Below are positions 41,709 through 50,578 of a stretch of 64,000 bases of DNA, in pieces. The stretch comes from Proteobacteria bacterium UBA981 (GTDB lineage: Bacteria; Pseudomonadota; Gammaproteobacteria; Ga0077536). A program made the translations under genes and the position numbers. Position 1 is the stretch's first letter, and every line of letters starts with the position of its first letter. The notes under the pieces were generated by a model. The model did no database searches. It saw only the letters and a list, made by a program, of their open reading frames with translations, and had not been told where the DNA came from. Location of the stretch: the NCBI GenBank assembly GCA_002292285.1, contig DBBP01000014.1, forward strand, positions 62,001 through 126,000, given 5' to 3'.

Positions 41709-43279
41709 TCGGTGGTGGTGTTGCGAGTCCGGTCCCAGCACGAGGTCGGGTTCTCGCGCGCGGCGAGCGCAGGGCGGTCGATCTTCAGCGGGCCAGTCCG
41801 CGGCAGCTCGTCGAAGAACTCAACGTAACGCGGGATCTTGAAATCAGCCAAACGTTCGGCGCACCAGGCGACGGCTGCCTCTGCGCTTAATGTGTTTCCC
41901 GGGCACAGCACCAGATAAGCCTTGACCTCTTCGCCGCGCATGTCATCAGGTACGGCAATCACGGCGGCTTCCTCAACTGCGGGATGATTCTGCAGGCATT
42001 CCTCGACTTCCTCACTCGACACATTCTCGCCCGCGCGGCGTACGATATTTTTGACCCGCCCGACGAAGTAGAACAGACCGTGTTCGTCGCGGTAGCCGAG
42101 ATCGCCCGAATGCACCCAGCCGCCGCGCAACACCCGCTCGGTCTCAGCCTCGTTTTTGTAATAGCCCAGCATCATCGCGCGGTTGCGTTGCACCAGCTCT
42201 CCAGGCAGGCCATCGGCGACCGGCGCATCGTTCTCGTCGACCACGCGCACTTCGTTGTCGCTCCCCATCGGCCAGCCTATTTCGCCGGCCCGATAACCGT
42301 GCCCGGGCGCAGTCATGGTGCCGAGAGGCCCTTCGGCCAGCGCCCAGGTGGAGACGACGTCGACGTTAAAACGCTCGGTAAAAGCAGCGTGAATCGGTTC
42401 CGTGACATTGGCAAGCACAAGGCGAATGGGGTTGTCCGCGTCGTCGTCCTGGTGCGGTTGCGCGAGCAGCATGTTGATTGCGCCAAGCAGCAGGTTCACC
42501 TCGGTAGCGCCGTGGCGCTGCGCCGAGGTCCAGAAGCCGCTGGCGCTGAAACGCCGGTGAATGATCACCTGCGCGCCGCACCACACGGCAGCCAGTGCCG
42601 ACCACACCAGCGCGTTGCCGTGAAAGAGCGGGAACACCGTCATGAGTCGGTCGTCGGCGCTGTAGCCCATCCGGTTACACACGGCCTCAGCCTGTGCGAT
42701 TGCAGTGTAATGCGAATGGATGACCGCTTTCGGCCGCCCAGTTGAGCCCGAGGTATACATGAACGCGACTGCTTGCTCGGGCAGTGGACGGTTTGGCACC
42801 GACGTGGTCGCGGCACTCGAGAGGATATCGTTGAAGCGCACGCCGGTTCTCGGCGGTTCATCGCCCGCCAGCCAAATCTCACGCAGGGAAGCGAAGTCCG
42901 GCGCGCCACTCGCCACCGCATCGGCGATCAGCGCCCAGCGTTCGACGTCGGCAATTAAAACGACCGGTTCGGAATGACCGACGAAGTATTCAACTTCCGG
43001 TAGTTTTGATTGCGTCACGATCGGTACGAAAATCGCACCGGCACGGCCGACCCCGTGGTAGGCCACGAGATAGTCGAGGCCGTTTTCCATGAATATCGCC
43101 ACCCGCTCACCATGGCCGACACCATGCGCAGCGAGGGCGTTGGCCAGGCGTGTCGCGCGCTCGTCAAGCTCGCCGTAAGTCATGCTGGTGCCGTCGTCGC
43201 CGAGCACAATCGCGACGCGTTGCGGTCCGAGCGCAGCAGCCCGCGCCAATGCGGCATCTGTCGTCCAGGGGATTGTCAC
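41705..43279 (-). CDS. AMP-forming acyl-CoA synthetase/ligase
   Basis: A 524-residue ANL-superfamily enzyme that adenylates a carboxylic acid and transfers it to CoA. It has the P-loop YTSGSTGRPKAV, the A5 region STWALAEGPLGTM, A7 SGDLGYRDEHGLFYFVGR and the A8 hinge KNIVRRAGENVSSEEVE. The usual C-terminal catalytic Lys motif appears as PRTGPLKIDR. The GTG start at 43279 with AAGG before it is preferred over a TTG 10 codons upstream. It is the first gene of the ligase-HyuA-HyuB-CoA transferase operon. In acetophenone breakdown the carboxylase product, benzoylacetate, is activated by such a ligase; the same logic may hold here. Confidence 0.88.
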   Translation of the reverse strand: MTIPWTTDAALARAAALGPQRVAIVLGDDGTSMTYGELDERATRLANALAAHGVGHGERVAIFMENGLDYLVAYHGVGRAGAIFVPIVTQSKLPEVEYFVGHSEPVVLIADVERWALIADAVASGAPDFASLREIWLAGDEPPRTGVRFNDILSSAATTSVPNRPLPEQAVAFMYTSGSTGRPKAVIHSHYTAIAQAEAVCNRMGYSADDRLMTVFPLFHGNALVWSALAAVWCGAQVIIHRRFSASGFWTSAQRHGATEVNLLLGAINMLLAQPHQDDDADNPIRLVLANVTEPIHAAFTERFNVDVVSTWALAEGPLGTMTAPGHGYRAGEIGWPMGSDNEVRVVDENDAPVADGLPGELVQRNRAMMLGYYKNEAETERVLRGGWVHSGDLGYRDEHGLFYFVGRVKNIVRRAGENVSSEEVEECLQNHPAVEEAAVIAVPDDMRGEEVKAYLVLCPGNTLSAEAAVAWCAERLADFKIPRYVEFFDELPRTGPLKIDRPALAARENPTSCWDRTRNTTTE

Positions 43280-43520
43280 TAGCCTTGCCTCGCAGAAGTC
43301 CTTACCCAACGGCTACCGCTAGCGCGGTGCCCGATCGTAAGTATCGCGCAATGGCGCTGTGATCGCTTGTGTTGCGGGTTCCTGGCGCGCACTCATATTC
43401 AGTCCGCGAAGTTAGGGCGAGCGCTCGATATTCAAGTTCAACGCCTCATGCAGCTTGTGTACAACATAAATGGACCGCTAGGCTACGCCATCAACCCAAA
43501 CCGCTAAAGGGCACTGGCGC

Positions 43521-46265
43521 ATGACCTATATCGTTCGGTTCACGGACAGAAGTGCAGATAACCACGACCTGGTAGGCGGCAAAGCTGCAAATCTCGAACG
43601 ACTCACCGGCGCAGGCTTTGATGTCCCACCGGGCTTCACAATATCCACCCAGGCGTACGCCGAATTCATGTCTGGCAGTGGACTCGACTCACAGCTGACA
43701 CAAATCCTGAGCGACATCGACTACGCCGACACGGCCGGCGTGGAACGACAGACTGCAAAACTCCGTGAGTTGATCATGTCGTCCGAGATACCGGTGGCGA
43801 TTGCAGCGGCTGTCGGTAATGCCTATCAGGAACTGGCCAGCGCGCCGAACGCCGCCGCACCATGCGTGACCGCCGTGCGTTCATCCGGTACGGCAGAAGA
43901 TCTCGTCGACGCTTCATTCGCTGGCATGCACGATACCTTCCTCGATGTGCATGGCGTTGACGCCGTTCTCGATGCAGTCAAGCGCTGCTGGTCGTCGCTG
44001 TGGACCGCGCGCGCAACCCGTTATCGCCACGATCGCGGTTTTGCGCACGAAGATGTGCGCCTGGCGGTCGTGGTCCAGACCATGGTCGAGGCTGAGGTTG
44101 CGGGTGTGATGTTCACGGCTAATCCGATCACAGCAGCGGTCGATGAGCTGGTCATCAACGCCAGTTGGGGACTGGGTGAGAGCGTCGTCTCTGGCATCGT
44201 AACGCCGGACGAATTTATCGTGAATCGTACCAGCCTGGCAGTCAAACGACGCACCTTAGGCAGCAAGACGGTGCGCGTCGTACGCGACCCGGTGAGCGGG
44301 CAAGGAGCCGTACAGGAAAATGTGCCGGCCAGTGAGCAGGGCAAATACACGCTTACCGACCGACAGGTCGCGGAGCTCAGCCGGCTCGGATTGCGCGTGA
44401 TGGCACATTACGACGGCTTTCCACAGGACATCGAATGGGCCCTCGTTAACGACAGGTTTTATCTTCTACAGGCGCGCCCGGTAACTGGGGTAGCGTTTTC
44501 CTGGGATGAAGATCTCGAGTACTGGCAGTTCCAGGCTGAAACAGACGACTACGTCTATACGCGCGCGTGGGCAGATGAGTATTGGAATGGCCCTGTTTCA
44601 CCGTTGCACTATTCTTACCGAGCCAAGGAACTGAGTGACTGTCACTACACGGCCCAAACGCTCTATGGGCAGGGCGACGTGGCTAACATGCGCACCTGGA
44701 AGTACTACAAGGGCGAGGCCTACTTCGCCTCCAATATGGAACGCGCGTGGGTGACGCGTTCCTTGCCGCCAAATTTGCGTAATCCGGGATCGCTCAACAA
44801 ACTCCCACCAAGCTGGTGGCCGGCGGTGCACGAAGAACCGTTCTCGTGGCTCAAGTACGCGTGGATGTTGGTGCGGGTCAAAGTCATCAACGATCGTTCA
44901 GCTCCGTTCAAGTTCTTCGCCGTGTTCAATGACCGCATCGAGAATCGCCGCTTAGAGGCGAATGGCGTGCCGGACGCTGCATTGCGTAAGCTCTCGGATG
45001 AGGCCTTGCAGGAACACATCCTTCAGCGTCTTGAGATTTTCAAACAGGCTGACGACGATCTGTGGGGCGCATTTTTTATGTACGCCCCATTCGCGCTCGG
45101 TTTGCTCGGCGATTTGTTAGGGCGCTGGTACGACGGCGATGCGGCCTGGGCGTTCGCCGATTTATGTTCCGGGCTGCCTGAACAAACAGTCACACTGAAA
45201 GAAAACCACGAATTGTGGTCTTTTGGCGAGCGCTTGAGGGCATCGCCGCGCCTGCGCGAACTGCTCGACGAGCACACCGGTGCAGCGTTCTTTGCAGAAC
45301 TGGAAAATCATGCCGAGGGCCGCGCGTTCCTTGCCGACTACCAACCCTGGTTAGCGAGTCGCGCCCACCGTGGACACGCCGATCGTGATTCGTGGTTCCC
45401 ACGCCGTGGCGACGATCCGAACATCGACTACAACGCCTTCAAAGCGCTGATGTCGGCTAGCGCCAGCGTCGATCCGCTGATCATGGAAGACAGTTTGAGA
45501 AGCAAACGTCGTGCCCGCGAAGCAGAGGTACATGCGAGTATCGGCCGCGGCCCGCTCGGACCATTCAAACTCAAGCTGTTCAAGCTCGTACACGCCTATT
45601 CGCTTGCATTTCTGACCTTTCGCGACAACGAACGCGAGTACCTCGACCACCTGAGTTACACCCAGCGCCGCTGTTTCCTTGAATTGGGTCGTCGTATGCA
45701 TGAACGCGACTTGCTTAAGGCCATGCAGGACGTCTGGTTTCTCGGTGTGGCAGAAAATTTCGCCGTCATGGACGGACGTGCCAATCTGGCGCTGGCGCAC
45801 GCGAAAATTAAGGGTCGCAAAGAGAACTTCATGCGCTTCCATCGTCGCGAAGCGAATTTGCCAAACTACCTGCTCCCCAACGCCACGCCGGCGCTGCCTG
45901 GCGAGCAAATTGGCACGCCAGCGATTGTTGACGAGAGTAGCGAGCTGCTGCCCGGTGCCGGCACCAGCCAGGGCGTCGTAAGCGGCCGCGCGCGCGTCAT
46001 CAAGAACCTCGACGAAATCGGTTCGCTCGTGCCGGGCGACATACTGGTTTGCAACAGCACGGATCCCGGCTGGACCCCGGCCTTTCTGGTGATCAGCGGA
46101 CTTGTTCTTGAGACGGGCGGCATGCTGTCGCATGGCGCGTGCTTGTCGCGCGAATACGGGCTGCCAGCTGTGGCAGTCCCTGCTGCCATGAGCCGCATTG
46201 AAGATGGCTCGGTGATCACCGTCGATGGCACGCAAGGTTTTGTGCGCCTGGAAAGCTCCGCCTAA
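43521..46265 (+). CDS. PEP synthase-like phosphotransferase (rifampin phosphotransferase-like architecture)
   Basis: A 914-residue protein with three parts. An N-terminal PPDK/PEP synthase ATP-binding domain (1-320) shows VGGKAANLERLTGAGFDVPPGF, AVRSSGTAEDLVDASFAGMHDTFL, QTMVEAEVAGVMFTANP and ASWGLGESVVSG. A central unique region (about 320-800) has many Trp. A C-terminal phosphohistidine domain has ETGGMLSHGACLSREYG, with His871 as the swivelling phosphocarrier. The overall order matches rifampin phosphotransferase and phenylphosphate-synthase-like enzymes, and the C-terminal PEP/pyruvate barrel of PEP synthase is absent. It is divergent from the ligase/HyuAB operon and may phosphorylate a phenol or ketone substrate. 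Antibiotic inactivation is an alternative. Confidence 0.82.
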   Translation: MTYIVRFTDRSADNHDLVGGKAANLERLTGAGFDVPPGFTISTQAYAEFMSGSGLDSQLTQILSDIDYADTAGVERQTAKLRELIMSSEIPVAIAAAVGNAYQELASAPNAAAPCVTAVRSSGTAEDLVDASFAGMHDTFLDVHGVDAVLDAVKRCWSSLWTARATRYRHDRGFAHEDVRLAVVVQTMVEAEVAGVMFTANPITAAVDELVINASWGLGESVVSGIVTPDEFIVNRTSLAVKRRTLGSKTVRVVRDPVSGQGAVQENVPASEQGKYTLTDRQVAELSRLGLRVMAHYDGFPQDIEWALVNDRFYLLQARPVTGVAFSWDEDLEYWQFQAETDDYVYTRAWADEYWNGPVSPLHYSYRAKELSDCHYTAQTLYGQGDVANMRTWKYYKGEAYFASNMERAWVTRSLPPNLRNPGSLNKLPPSWWPAVHEEPFSWLKYAWMLVRVKVINDRSAPFKFFAVFNDRIENRRLEANGVPDAALRKLSDEALQEHILQRLEIFKQADDDLWGAFFMYAPFALGLLGDLLGRWYDGDAAWAFADLCSGLPEQTVTLKENHELWSFGERLRASPRLRELLDEHTGAAFFAELENHAEGRAFLADYQPWLASRAHRGHADRDSWFPRRGDDPNIDYNAFKALMSASASVDPLIMEDSLRSKRRAREAEVHASIGRGPLGPFKLKLFKLVHAYSLAFLTFRDNEREYLDHLSYTQRRCFLELGRRMHERDLLKAMQDVWFLGVAENFAVMDGRANLALAHAKIKGRKENFMRFHRREANLPNYLLPNATPALPGEQIGTPAIVDESSELLPGAGTSQGVVSGRARVIKNLDEIGSLVPGDILVCNSTDPGWTPAFLVISGLVLETGGMLSHGACLSREYGLPAVAVPAAMSRIEDGSVITVDGTQGFVRLESSA

Positions 46266-46298
46266 GCGCCGCCGCCGATCCCCGCCTCGCTGTTACGA

Positions 46299-47135
46299 CT
46301 AGCTGCCCGCACCCTTGCCCGCGATCTCAATCGCCTCGGGCACCGACATCCCGGCATGGACAATCTGGAAGAGTGCTCGCGTCATGCTGGTCGGATGTTC
46401 GGCCCACATCACATTACGCCCATAAGCGATACCGCTTGCCCCGGCGTCCATGAGATCAGAAGTACGCTGCAAGACCTCGGCGTCGGGCGCTGGGATACCG
46501 CCACTGGCAAGTACGGGTACGCCCGCCGCCGCATCGATAATTTTCGTGAAGTCACCGCTCGGAACTGTCGGGTCCGCTTTGATGATGTCTGCGCCGAGTT
46601 CCATCGCCTGGCGCACGAGCGGCGCAATGTTTGCGACGCCCGTTTGTACCAGCGGGATGCCCTCGTTGTCCGTCATTGAAAGGATCTCGACTAGCAACGG
46701 CATGCCGACAACCTCGCACTGCGCGCGTAAGGCATCAAGGTTGGCAAAGCATTGTCGGGTCAGATCGCTTTCACCGGGATAGATGAGGAGTGCCGCAACC
46801 ACAGCCACTACATCGAGGCGCACGGCGCGTTGCACGGCATCAGCCAATCCGTAGGCGTGCATGGAAGCTGGCCGATCGCCCAAATAAGCGTTGGTGACGT
46901 CGGCCCGCATCAACAAGTTTGGTTTGTCTCGTGACGGCAGGGACTGGAGTAGCGCCGCAGATCCCGGCGGCAAGGTCATGCCATCAGGACGGGCCGCCGC
47001 GTGCTCTGCAATCACTTTCGGCATATCTTCAAGACCCGTGAGCCAATTCGGTTCGCCGAACAGGCCGTGGTCGAAAGACAGAATGACGCATCGCGAATTC
47101 GCGCCGAACAGACGGTTAAGGCGCGGATTACGCAT
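46299..47135 (-). CDS. Class I aldolase, DeoC/LsrF (DhnA) family
   Basis: A 278-residue TIM-barrel aldolase. It has VILSFDHGLFGEP near the N-terminus, GADIIKADPT with Lys186 as the likely Schiff-base residue, VLASGG and ASGIAYGRNV. LsrF-like enzymes thiolyse or cleave sugar phosphates and 3-hydroxy-2,4-pentadione phosphate; others act on 2-amino-3,7-dideoxyheptulosonate. The ATG at 47135 with GAGG upstream is preferred over a GTG four codons earlier. It converges with the PEP-synthase-like gene 34 bp away. A phosphorylated substrate made by that enzyme is a possible, untested link. Confidence 0.8.
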   Translation of the reverse strand: MRNPRLNRLFGANSRCVILSFDHGLFGEPNWLTGLEDMPKVIAEHAAARPDGMTLPPGSAALLQSLPSRDKPNLLMRADVTNAYLGDRPASMHAYGLADAVQRAVRLDVVAVVAALLIYPGESDLTRQCFANLDALRAQCEVVGMPLLVEILSMTDNEGIPLVQTGVANIAPLVRQAMELGADIIKADPTVPSGDFTKIIDAAAGVPVLASGGIPAPDAEVLQRTSDLMDAGASGIAYGRNVMWAEHPTSMTRALFQIVHAGMSVPEAIEIAGKGAGS

Positions 47136-47430
47136 CGCTATCCTCACTCTTGTTAAACGATTAACGGCATCGTCATGACGACGGTCGCAATGACCAGCGC
47201 GGTAGGCTGCCGCCAGACCTCATTCTCAGGCACCGTAGCTGACGGTGGCTCGGTCGCACAAGGATAGCCGAATGAAGGTAGAAGACGAATAACCCGCATG
47301 CTCAAAGCTGCGGAGCAAATAATATTGGCGGGAGGGTTAAGCTTTAAGCTGTTCTGGCATGCGCAATTGAGCGAGGTCGGCCCCAATTCGACATGCGCGC
47401 ATCGATAAACAGGAAAAGGAGTAATCGGAC

Positions 47431-47862
47431 ATGATCAATGGTTCTTGCTTGTGCGGGACAGTTGCCTATCAGGTAAGCGGTGTCGGGGACTCGATGTATT
47501 ACTGCCATTGTCGTATGTGCCGGAAAGCCAGCGGTTCGTCGTTTGCGACGAACATGCTCATGAAAGAGTCCGATCTTGTGATTATCTCGGGCGAGAATTT
47601 CATCAAGGGATTTAATTCCAGCCCGGGCGAAACACGATATTTTTGTTCTGAGTGCGGCTCCCCGCTATACGGGAAAGCACAAGCTCGCAAAGGGATGGTT
47701 TCTCTGCGTTGCGGTGGTTTGGATGAAGCGCCCCACCTCGAACCGCAAATCCATTTGTTTACCGATTGGAAAGCGCCGTGGTATCGAATCGCTGACTCAC
47801 TTAAGCAAATACCCGATTTAAAACTGCCGATAAAGTCACCTACGGATTCGGGTTCAGATTAG
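47431..47862 (+). CDS. GFA-family zinc protein (S-(hydroxymethyl)glutathione synthase-like)
   Basis: A 143-residue GFA/CENP-V-fold protein. Zinc-binding cysteines are visible as C6-x-C8, C25-x-C27-x2-C30 in YYCHCRMCRKASGS and C72-x2-C75 in YFCSECGSPLY. The prototype joins formaldehyde and glutathione, although many family members have no demonstrated activity. It stands alone between the aldolase (divergent) and an AraC gene (convergent). A link with formaldehyde from one-carbon or methylamine breakdown (after DMF hydrolysis) is conceivable but not supported by an operon. Confidence 0.85.
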   Translation: MINGSCLCGTVAYQVSGVGDSMYYCHCRMCRKASGSSFATNMLMKESDLVIISGENFIKGFNSSPGETRYFCSECGSPLYGKAQARKGMVSLRCGGLDEAPHLEPQIHLFTDWKAPWYRIADSLKQIPDLKLPIKSPTDSGSD

Positions 47863-47908
47863 ATGACGCTGGATCACAGTGGGTGCCTGAACCGACTTAA
47901 TCGACTGT

Positions 47909-48841
47909 CTACGACCGTGCTGCCAGCCTCCGGCGTACCGCACCTGGCGGCCGCCCAACAATTTTTTTAAACGCTTTGGAAAACGCAAATTCCGATCGGT
48001 AGCCGACCGCTTCCGCGACATCGACCAGCGGACGTTGTGTCGCGACAAGTAGTTCGTGGGCGCGCAACATGCGCCACCGCGCGAGATAGAGCATGGGCGT
48101 TTCACCCACCAACAAGCGAAAGCGCTGAGCGAATTGCGAGCGCGACATAGCGACCGTCTGCGCGAGACGTTCGAGCGTCCAGTTGTAGGCTATGTCCTCA
48201 TGCATCAAAGACAGTGCCTGACTAATCTGGCGGTCGAACAGCGCACCAAGGAAGCTTTCGCTGTCGTCGCGCTCGGCGATATAACCTGTCAAAGCCTGAA
48301 TGAACAAAGCTTCAGCGAGACGGTCGGCAATTGCAGCTGCACCGGGCGTACTGCCTGCGGAGATCTGGCTCGCCAGCTCGGCGGCAGTGATCGCCCAACC
48401 CGGGCGAAAATCTGTATCCGGCGATACCGTGATCAGATCGTCGAGGGTCTCGAAAAGCGGATGTGAGAGTTTGCGATCGTATTCGAAGTGGCCGCACACG
48501 AGTGTCGTTGTCGCACGACCATCGCCACCAAACACGGTACCGTCAGAGGCTTCTCGCTGGGTCGATTCAAGGAGTGTAGTTGCCGGCACGGTTTTACACT
48601 CGGGCGTACAGCTGAGTGCGTGGGGGCTGCCGTGAGGAAACATCGCGATGTCGCCTGCAGTCAGTTCATGCAGGCGCCCGTCAGCGTGGTTGCGCAGCCA
48701 GCAGCTACCGTCCAGCACGACATGGAAGTTGGCGAACTGGCCGGCAGCGATATCCATGCCCCAGGGCGAGTGAAAGCTGGCACGGAAGTAGGCCGTGCCA
48801 CGCAGTTTCATCGTTTGGAGAATGTCAGACAGAATATCCAT
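47909..48841 (-). CDS. AraC family regulator with cupin sensor domain
   Basis: A 310-residue regulator. The N-terminal 180 residues form a cupin (AraC-binding-like, cupin_6) domain with HVVLDGSCWLRNHADGRLHELTAGDIAMFPHG. The C-terminal 100 residues hold two helix-turn-helix units: TLERLAQTVAMSRSQFAQRFRLLVGETP and PLVDVAEAVGYRSEFAFSKAFKKIVGRPPGAVRR, the latter with the family signature. The YHS-domain gene is on the same strand upstream with only 12 bp between, so the two are probably co-transcribed. Its target and effector are unknown. Confidence 0.9.
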   Translation of the reverse strand: MDILSDILQTMKLRGTAYFRASFHSPWGMDIAAGQFANFHVVLDGSCWLRNHADGRLHELTAGDIAMFPHGSPHALSCTPECKTVPATTLLESTQREASDGTVFGGDGRATTTLVCGHFEYDRKLSHPLFETLDDLITVSPDTDFRPGWAITAAELASQISAGSTPGAAAIADRLAEALFIQALTGYIAERDDSESFLGALFDRQISQALSLMHEDIAYNWTLERLAQTVAMSRSQFAQRFRLLVGETPMLYLARWRMLRAHELLVATQRPLVDVAEAVGYRSEFAFSKAFKKIVGRPPGAVRRRLAARS

Positions 48842-48853
48842 CGTAATCGTGGT

Positions 48854-49321
48854 TTATTGACCTAAGCGCGGCCAGTTTTTCTCTGCCTGTAGCGCAAGCT
48901 TGGCCTCGTCGTTGTTCCACGGCAGTTTGGTGTTGAATTTCTGTCCTTCGTAATCATCGTTGAAGAATACCAGCAGTTCACCGTTGTACATTTTGAACGA
49001 GTCCGGATTAGCCGGCACGCGGGCATTCTTGGCACCCACTGCAAATGCGCAATAGCCGTTGAATTTCGGTAGATAAAGTCCGGGGTTCGCATCGAATAAT
49101 GTCTTGTTCGCAGCGCTTGAAAAATCGAACGACACGCCGTCGTGGGTCGAACGCAGTTCCGGGCGGCCTTTTACCGCCTGGTCTTGTGTGCGATACGCGA
49201 CGACGTGATAGCCATCGAGCACCACCCCAGCTTTGTTGGTGTTCCAGTCCGCGGCTTGCAGCGCGGTACTCAAGATGAATAGCGTGACGGCGCAGACTAG
49301 TTTTGAGACAGATAGATACAT
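48854..49321 (-). CDS. Exported YHS domain protein
   Basis: A 155-residue protein with an N-terminal signal peptide (MYLSVSKLVCAVTLFILSTALQ-type hydrophobic stretch, cleavage likely near QAADW). A YHS-like domain follows: VVLDGYHVVAYRTQDQAVKGRPELRSTHDGVSFDFSSAANKTLFDANP, then YCAFAVGAKNA. YHS domains are small metal-binding modules; in this exported form the function is unknown. The ATG at 49321 with GGAGCG upstream is preferred over an ATG 21 codons earlier. It precedes the AraC gene by 12 bp. Confidence 0.82.
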   Translation of the reverse strand: MYLSVSKLVCAVTLFILSTALQAADWNTNKAGVVLDGYHVVAYRTQDQAVKGRPELRSTHDGVSFDFSSAANKTLFDANPGLYLPKFNGYCAFAVGAKNARVPANPDSFKMYNGELLVFFNDDYEGQKFNTKLPWNNDEAKLALQAEKNWPRLGQ

Positions 49322-49767
49322 GGTTCGCTCCAGTAATTTCTCGTAATCAGGATGAGGCGGTGATGGTGCGATATTCGTATTCATCTGCCCATGTCCGATG
49401 GTCGTTGTTGTTTGTCCATTAATCCGAGTCGGTTTGCCTGGTGCCCAACTAAGGTCTCGATAACACCAAGCTCACTTGCCATGAAGCTGGCGGTGCGCGG
49501 CGTCGACTAAACAGGAATCTCAATCGTCGGCGCGTCACCGCAATTCGAGCGGTGATCGGCTGCGTTTGTAGTCGACAGCAGGTTGCGCATTACTGATTGA
49601 CGCCCGCTGGACGCCCCGCCCATACTCAAACATCGCAAGGCAGAGGGGCGTATCGCCCATTTTGCCTTTGGCAGAAGGCGCGTTGTTCATTCAGACTGGC
49701 ACCAGCGCATCGCCACTGCTCACCCGTGCCAGTCGTCTTACAGCGTTTTATACCCCGAGGTGCCGCT
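49322..49767. other. Intergenic region between YHS and acetate-carrier genes, with inverted repeat
   Basis: These 446 bp separate divergent genes. A perfect 7-bp inverted repeat TCACCGC (49535-49541) and GCGGTGA (49549-49555) with a 7-nt centre lies in the middle and could be an operator or RNA hairpin; no T-run follows. The frame open from 49597 belongs to the carrier gene but its first 57 codons look non-coding. No other gene is seen. Confidence 0.45.
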
Positions 49768-50436
49768 TTGTCTGATTCAACTCCGCCCTTACCTGTGCTC
49801 GAATGGGCCGATGCCTCACCCGCATCATTGTTTTCCATTGGTGCGGGTACGACTGCCGTGTGGGTTGCCCTGACCGGGCGCGCAGGGCCGGACGACATGC
49901 TCGTGCTGGTCATGTGGTTGCTGGCTGTTGCTTTAATTCAGGTCATCACCGGTTTGGTCGCGCTGCGGCGTGGCGATTCGATCGGGGGCAGCCTGAATCT
50001 CGTGTTCGGAATATTGTTCTGGGCCGCGCCGGCGTTCACGACTGCGCTCGTTGCATTCCCCATTGGCGGCCCGGCGCCAGAGAATCTGACTCTGGTGATG
50101 AACGGATGGGTGTTCGCCTTTCTCGGCATCGTGCTGGTTGCGCATATACCGTTCATGGCTGCACAGAGCTCGTTACTGTTCGCGGCGATGGTGATTTTTT
50201 CAGTCGCGGTGGCGCTCCTCGCAGCGCTTAATCTGCAAGTACCGGCGGCACAGGCGGTTGCACCGTGGCCAACGGTTAGCGCCATCGCCGGCTGGTTAAT
50301 CGGTATTGCAGGACTGTTTATGACCTACATGGGCATCGCTATCGTGGTGTCAGCAGGTTTCGGACGCTCGGTGTTACCGGTGCCGGGACCGTCGGGTTTT
50401 ATGACGCACAATGGCCCTGCAGTACAGGCAAACTGA
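49768..50436 (+). CDS. Acetate/succinate carrier, GPR1/FUN34/YaaH family
   Basis: A 222-residue inner-membrane protein with six predicted transmembrane helices. The N-terminal segment WADASPASLFSIGAGTTAVWVALTG stands where the family has its NPxPLG motif before helix 1, and SIGGSLNLVFGILFWAAPAF corresponds to the conserved second-third helix region. YaaH (SatP) imports acetate and succinate by proton symport. I use a TTG start at 49768 with GAGG 7 nt upstream; the open frame extends further left but without credible sequence. The degenerate motif lowers confidence in substrate. Acetate could come from the CoA-thioester pathways around it. Confidence 0.65.
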   Translation: MSDSTPPLPVLEWADASPASLFSIGAGTTAVWVALTGRAGPDDMLVLVMWLLAVALIQVITGLVALRRGDSIGGSLNLVFGILFWAAPAFTTALVAFPIGGPAPENLTLVMNGWVFAFLGIVLVAHIPFMAAQSSLLFAAMVIFSVAVALLAALNLQVPAAQAVAPWPTVSAIAGWLIGIAGLFMTYMGIAIVVSAGFGRSVLPVPGPSGFMTHNGPAVQAN

Positions 50437-50578
50437 ACCGAGTTTTACTGCGTGATGCCCAGACTCGGGCATCGCCAGTTCCGGTCCGGTAGAACCACTG
50501 CGGTGTGGTGTCGTGACGACTTCAGATCGCGAGACAGAGAACGTATTGCCAGAGGCCGCTCAAAAAACGCGCCGATGG

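Noticed and set aside
43440..43470. TTGTGTACAA sequence before the PEP-synthase-like gene as a promoter or operator
   Set aside because: The -10 partner at 17 bp is poor and the palindrome arms are only 4 bp.
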